Positions 39,750 to 46,787 of a stretch of 46,787 nt of DNA are shown here, one piece after another; positions within the stretch are counted from its first letter, which is position 1, and the number at the start of each line of letters is the position of its first letter. A program made the position numbers and the translations under genes. The DNA comes from Streptomyces harenosi (GTDB lineage: Bacteria; Actinomycetota; Actinomycetes; Streptomycetales; Streptomycetaceae), in NCBI RefSeq assembly GCF_011008945.1, contig NZ_WYCT01000013.1, positions 1 to 46,787 of the forward strand. Reading direction: 5' to 3'. The notes below the pieces were generated by a model that saw only the letters and a program-made list of their open reading frames with translations, had not been told where the DNA came from and did no database searches.

Positions 39750-39784
39750 TAGCACCACGCGTGGAAACACTGCGTGTGGTGGTA
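39750..39784 (+). promoter_or_regulatory. Probable RNase III-type hairpin in the pnp leader
   Basis: TAGCACCACGC (39750-39760) can pair with GCGTGTGGTGGTA (39772-39784), with a two-base bulge and one mismatch. In Streptomyces the rpsO-pnp intergenic hairpin is an RNase III processing site that affects PNPase levels (literature recall). The position here is consistent. The 366-base gap holds this, the rpsO terminator and the pnp ribosome-binding site only. Confidence 0.55.
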
Positions 39785-40029
39785 CGGCGCACGACGTACG
39801 ACCCCGCGTGAGAGGCCCGCCCGAACGGGGTAGCCGGTCACCACGCACAACCGAACGAGGAGGAGCGCACCTCACCGCCGCCGGTCCTCGGTAGTGGCCC
39901 CCGGGGCACGAGCCCCCGGGTGCTTCGATCGAAGACCGGCCCGCAACCGGACGGCGCGCTTCTCCGCCCCGTCCCCCCGCCACACGGGCGAGGAGGGACA
40001 AAAGACGACAAGTAACGGAGAAAACGCTG

Positions 40030-44425
<4,396 letters not shown>

Positions 44426-44436
44426 GCCCTGACGTC

Positions 44437-44892
44437 ATGCGCGCGAAGATCTCCTACGTCATCACGGCCGCCGTCCTGGTCTTCTACTTCGTCCTGGTCG
44501 GCAGCCGCGGCGTGCTGCTGATCGAGACGGGCACGCCCGTCACCGTGGCCTTCGGCGCCGCGGTGCTGGTGCTGCCGGTGATCGGCCTGTGGTTCCTGTG
44601 GAAGAACACCCAGTTCGTCCGCAGGGCCAACCAGCTCGCCGCCGAACTCGACGCCGAGGGCGGCCTGCCGGCCGACGAGCTCAGGCGCACCCCGAGCGGC
44701 CGGATCGACCGCGACTCGGCCGACGAGGTCTTCGCCCGGCGCAAGGCCGAGACGGAGGCGGCGCCCGGCGACTGGCGGAGCTGGTTCCGGCTCGCCGTGG
44801 CCTACCACGACGCCCGGGACACCCCGCGCGCCCGCAAGGCGATGCAGCGGGCGATCGCCCTGCACGACGGAAAGCGGACGGAAACCGTCTGA
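44437..44892 (+). CDS. Small membrane protein with TPR-like C-terminus
   Basis: 151 residues from ATG 44437. Two hydrophobic helices (~5-28 and ~35-55) are followed by a cytoplasmic helical part (~60-150) containing WRSWFRLAVAYHDARDTPRARKAMQRAI, a single tetratricopeptide-like repeat (shortened: RLAVAYHDARDTPRA). Conserved after dapB in Streptomyces as I recall. Function unknown; a protein-protein docking role at the membrane is possible. It ends just before a large bidirectional hairpin. Confidence 0.85.
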   Translation: MRAKISYVITAAVLVFYFVLVGSRGVLLIETGTPVTVAFGAAVLVLPVIGLWFLWKNTQFVRRANQLAAELDAEGGLPADELRRTPSGRIDRDSADEVFARRKAETEAAPGDWRSWFRLAVAYHDARDTPRARKAMQRAIALHDGKRTETV

Positions 44893-44906
44893 GGCAGGCA
44901 CGCGCA

Positions 44907-44948
44907 CAGGGGTGGGGCCGGACCGCACGCGGTCCGGCCCCACCCCTG
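44907..44948. terminator. 20-bp-stem bidirectional terminator
   Basis: A perfect 20-bp inverted repeat with a two-base centre spans 44907-44948 between convergent genes (plus stop 44892, minus stop 44962). It should terminate both transcripts. Confidence 0.9.
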
Positions 44949-44961
44949 TCGGGCGCGTGTG

Positions 44962-45516
44962 TCAGCCGCGGCGGTACTCGTCCGCCCACGCCTCCACGGA
45001 GTCCGCGGCCCGGTCGAAGGCGTCCGGGCGGGCGAGGAAGTCCGCGTTGTGCGTCGTCAGCAGCGGCGGCGGGCTGTCCGCCGCCCGCCCCTGCCGCAGG
45101 AGGACCAGCGCCTGGCCCTGCACCGTGCGCGGCAGCCCCAGCCAGCGCACCGGCTGCTGCACCGTCCGCACCTGCGCGACCTGGCCCCAGGGAGCCGTCC
45201 GCGTGCCGAAGAAGGTCACGTGCCGCAGCCCCTGCGCGCTCACCCACACGCCCATCCGCAGCAGCCGCAGCGCGCAGACGATGACGACGGCGGCCACGGC
45301 GAAGACCGCGCCGGCGGAGGCGAGGGGGGCCGTCGCGGCGATGACGACCGCCGCGAACAGCACGAACGAGGCGAGCAGCAGCATGACCGCCGCCGTCCCC
45401 ACGCGCCACGGACCCGGCCGGTAGGGACGGCGCCAGCGATCGCGGTCGTGGTACGGCAGCGCTGCGTCGTCGGCTGCCTCGAAGGCGCGGTCGGCCGTCA
45501 GGAAGGGCAGGGGCAC
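44962..45516 (-). CDS. PH-domain-like membrane protein
   Basis: 184 residues from GTG 45516 (GAGGA upstream). After a ~38-residue cytoplasmic N-terminus there are two hydrophobic helices (~40-62 and ~66-85), then a beta-rich domain with MGVWVSAQGLRHVTFFGTRTAPW and RWLGLPRTVQGQALVLL (abbreviated). This matches the bacterial PH-like membrane proteins that have a helical hairpin followed by a small PH fold. Function is unknown. It is convergent with the TPR-like gene. Confidence 0.82.
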   Translation of the reverse strand: MPLPFLTADRAFEAADDAALPYHDRDRWRRPYRPGPWRVGTAAVMLLLASFVLFAAVVIAATAPLASAGAVFAVAAVVIVCALRLLRMGVWVSAQGLRHVTFFGTRTAPWGQVAQVRTVQQPVRWLGLPRTVQGQALVLLRQGRAADSPPPLLTTHNADFLARPDAFDRAADSVEAWADEYRRG

Positions 45517-45629
45517 GGCGGGTCCTCACTCGTCCAGGGCGTGGGCTGTGCCCGGTGAGGCTACCTACCTGTGGCCCCCGTCACCACTACCGGGGGCCGG
45601 ACGGAGTCGGGGCGGGGCGCGCCGCGCCC

Positions 45630-45869
45630 TCAGCGGTCGTCGGACGCCTGCGACTGGGAGCTCTGCGGCCCGGAGTGGTCCAGCGACAGGGCGGGCATCC
45701 CGATGACCAGGGAGCCCACGAGGGCGGCGACGATGGTCAGGCCCAGCAGCCAGCGCCCGGCCAGTTGGCCGAAGGACGCCCGCTCACGGGGCGGGGGAGT
45801 GACATTGCTGCGGAACCTGTCGGCCTCGGCGAGGAAGGCGAAGGGGACGGGCTCACGCCGGCGGAACAT
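45630..45869 (-). CDS. Small one-pass membrane protein
   Basis: 79 residues from ATG 45869 (GAGGAG upstream). A charged N-terminus (MFRRREPVPFAFLAEADRF) precedes one hydrophobic helix near residues 39-59 (GRWLLGLTIVAALVGSLVIG), and a polar Ser/Gln/Asp-rich tail. It is divergent from thyX across ~170 bases. I do not recognise a family. Coding status is supported by start, ribosome-binding site and codon bias, and by a similar small gene beside thyX in other Streptomyces as I recall. Confidence 0.72.
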   Translation of the reverse strand: MFRRREPVPFAFLAEADRFRSNVTPPPRERASFGQLAGRWLLGLTIVAALVGSLVIGMPALSLDHSGPQSSQSQASDDR

Positions 45870-45996
45870 CAGGACTGCATCTCCTCTCGGGTTCGAACAA
45901 AACCAGTGCCATCGGTACAGACGAATGAATCCCCCCGCAGGTGCCCGGTTTCGCCGACTTCATCGCACCGTGTCCGGAGCCCCGCCGGGCGGGCCG

Positions 45997-46002
45997 TAGA
46001 GT
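45997..46002 (+). promoter_or_regulatory. Candidate thyX -10 hexamer
   Basis: TAGAGT lies 41 bases upstream of the thyX GTG, with the same hexamer as the candidate esxBA promoter. No strong -35 is visible. Confidence 0.3.
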
Positions 46003-46042
46003 GGCGTCGCCACACGACGAAAATGGGAAGGCCCTGCTAACC

Positions 46043-46783
46043 GTGACCCAGACCCCTGACGACGACTTCAAGATCGATCTGCGCAGCGACGTCACCGTCG
46101 AGCTGGTGAAGCACAGCGCGTCCGACGCCGACGTGCTGTTCGCGGCCCGGGTCTCGACCGTCGGCGAGCAGTCCCTCGACGAGCTGAACAAGGACCCGGA
46201 GCGCTCCAGGGGGCTGATCAACTACCTGATGCGGGACCGGCACGGAAGCCCCTTCGAGCACAACTCGATGACCTTCTTCGTCAGCGCGCCGATCTTCGTC
46301 TTCCGGGAGTTCATGCGGCACCGCGTGGGCTGGTCCTACAACGAGGAATCCGGCCGCTACCGGGAGCTCCAGCCGGTCTTCTACGTGCCCGACGAGTCCC
46401 GCAAGCTGGTCCAGCAGGGGCGCCCGGGCAAGTACGTCTTCGTCGAGGGCACCCCCGCCCAGCACGAGCTCGTGGGGCGCGCCATGGAGGACTCCTACCG
46501 CCAGGCGTACCAGACCTACCGGCAGATGCTCGCCGCCGGCGTCGCCCGCGAGGTCGCCCGCTCGGTCCTCCCGGTCGGCCTGTACTCGTCGATGTACGCC
46601 ACCTGCAACGCCCGCTCGCTGATGCACTTCCTCGGCCTGCGCACCCAGCACGAGCTGGCGAAGGTGCCCTCCTTCCCGCAGCGGGAGATCGAGATGGTCG
46701 GCGAGAAGATGGAGGCGGAGTGGGCCAGGCTCATGCCCCTCACGTACGCCGCCTTCAACGCCAACGGCCGCGTCGCCCCGTAG
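46043..46783 (+). CDS. thyX: FAD-dependent thymidylate synthase ThyX
   Basis: 246 residues from GTG 46043 (GGGAAGG eleven bases upstream); a longer in-frame ATG at 45941 lacks family sequence. The ThyX signature begins at R92-H93-R94 (RHRVGWSYNEESGRY), with the flavin and dUMP-binding region later (NARSLMHFLGLRTQHEL, cut to its core). It converts dUMP to dTMP using methylene-tetrahydrofolate and FADH2. It is complete at both ends, stopping four bases before the window end. Confidence 0.97.
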   Translation: MTQTPDDDFKIDLRSDVTVELVKHSASDADVLFAARVSTVGEQSLDELNKDPERSRGLINYLMRDRHGSPFEHNSMTFFVSAPIFVFREFMRHRVGWSYNEESGRYRELQPVFYVPDESRKLVQQGRPGKYVFVEGTPAQHELVGRAMEDSYRQAYQTYRQMLAAGVAREVARSVLPVGLYSSMYATCNARSLMHFLGLRTQHELAKVPSFPQREIEMVGEKMEAEWARLMPLTYAAFNANGRVAP

Positions 46784-46787
46784 GGCC

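Overview
The window is high-GC actinobacterial DNA that reads as a Streptomyces chromosome. The evidence is strong third-position G/C bias, GTG/TTG starts, DUF397 and SUKH families, and the gene order T7SS-rpsO-pnp-M16 protease-dapB-thyX. That order matches what I recall of the single ESX-type (type VII) secretion locus in Streptomyces coelicolor. Species cannot be named from the sequence alone. The first 19 bases match the Nextera transposon mosaic end with one mismatch, so the left edge is probably adapter carry-over and not genome.

Layout. (1) 20-5225: left half of the T7SS machinery, namely a truncated MinD/ParA-type ATPase N-terminus, a DUF397 gene, a conserved T7SS-locus gene, eccE, and divergent eccB. 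(2) 5456-13447: esxB-esxA, a 16-bp-stem hairpin, mycP, a small helical protein, a large PPE/EspB-like Gly-Ala-rich protein, then two further mycosin-like subtilases. Between those two lie a decayed remnant of a subtilase C-terminal tail and a TTA-containing membrane-protein gene. (3) 13561-18777 (minus): a polymorphic-toxin module made of a WXG100-like N-terminus fused to a C-terminal deaminase-like toxin domain, a SUKH-4-type immunity gene, a second SUKH-4-type protein fused to its own deaminase-like domain, and a P-loop NTPase with a WD40-like C-terminus. (4) 19087-22013 (plus): an EspC-like substrate, a small unknown protein, a WXG-domain protein with a papain/calpain-like Cys-His-Asn signature, and an adjacent lipoprotein resembling chagasin-type cysteine-protease inhibitors. 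(5) 22399-33252: three copies of the same four-gene cassette (small WXG100-like protein, large WXG protein with hydrophobic PGVG segments, globular protein ending in xFG, membrane protein). Two copies are on plus and one on minus, with one extra gene between them. (6) 33412-39076: divergent eccC (three P-loop domains) and eccD. (7) 39376-46783: housekeeping genes rpsO, pnp, an M16 peptidase, dapB, small membrane proteins and thyX.

How it fits together. EccB, C, D, E and MycP form the membrane secretion machine, EsxA/EsxB are the canonical substrates, and the interior of the locus is a variable payload of WXG-type proteins. Two payload units look like toxin-antidote pairs: deaminase with SUKH-4 proteins, and cysteine protease with a chagasin-like lipoprotein. 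The three-copy cassette has no recognisable toxin domain and may be a structural or translocator module. Strong hairpins separate many of the transcription units.
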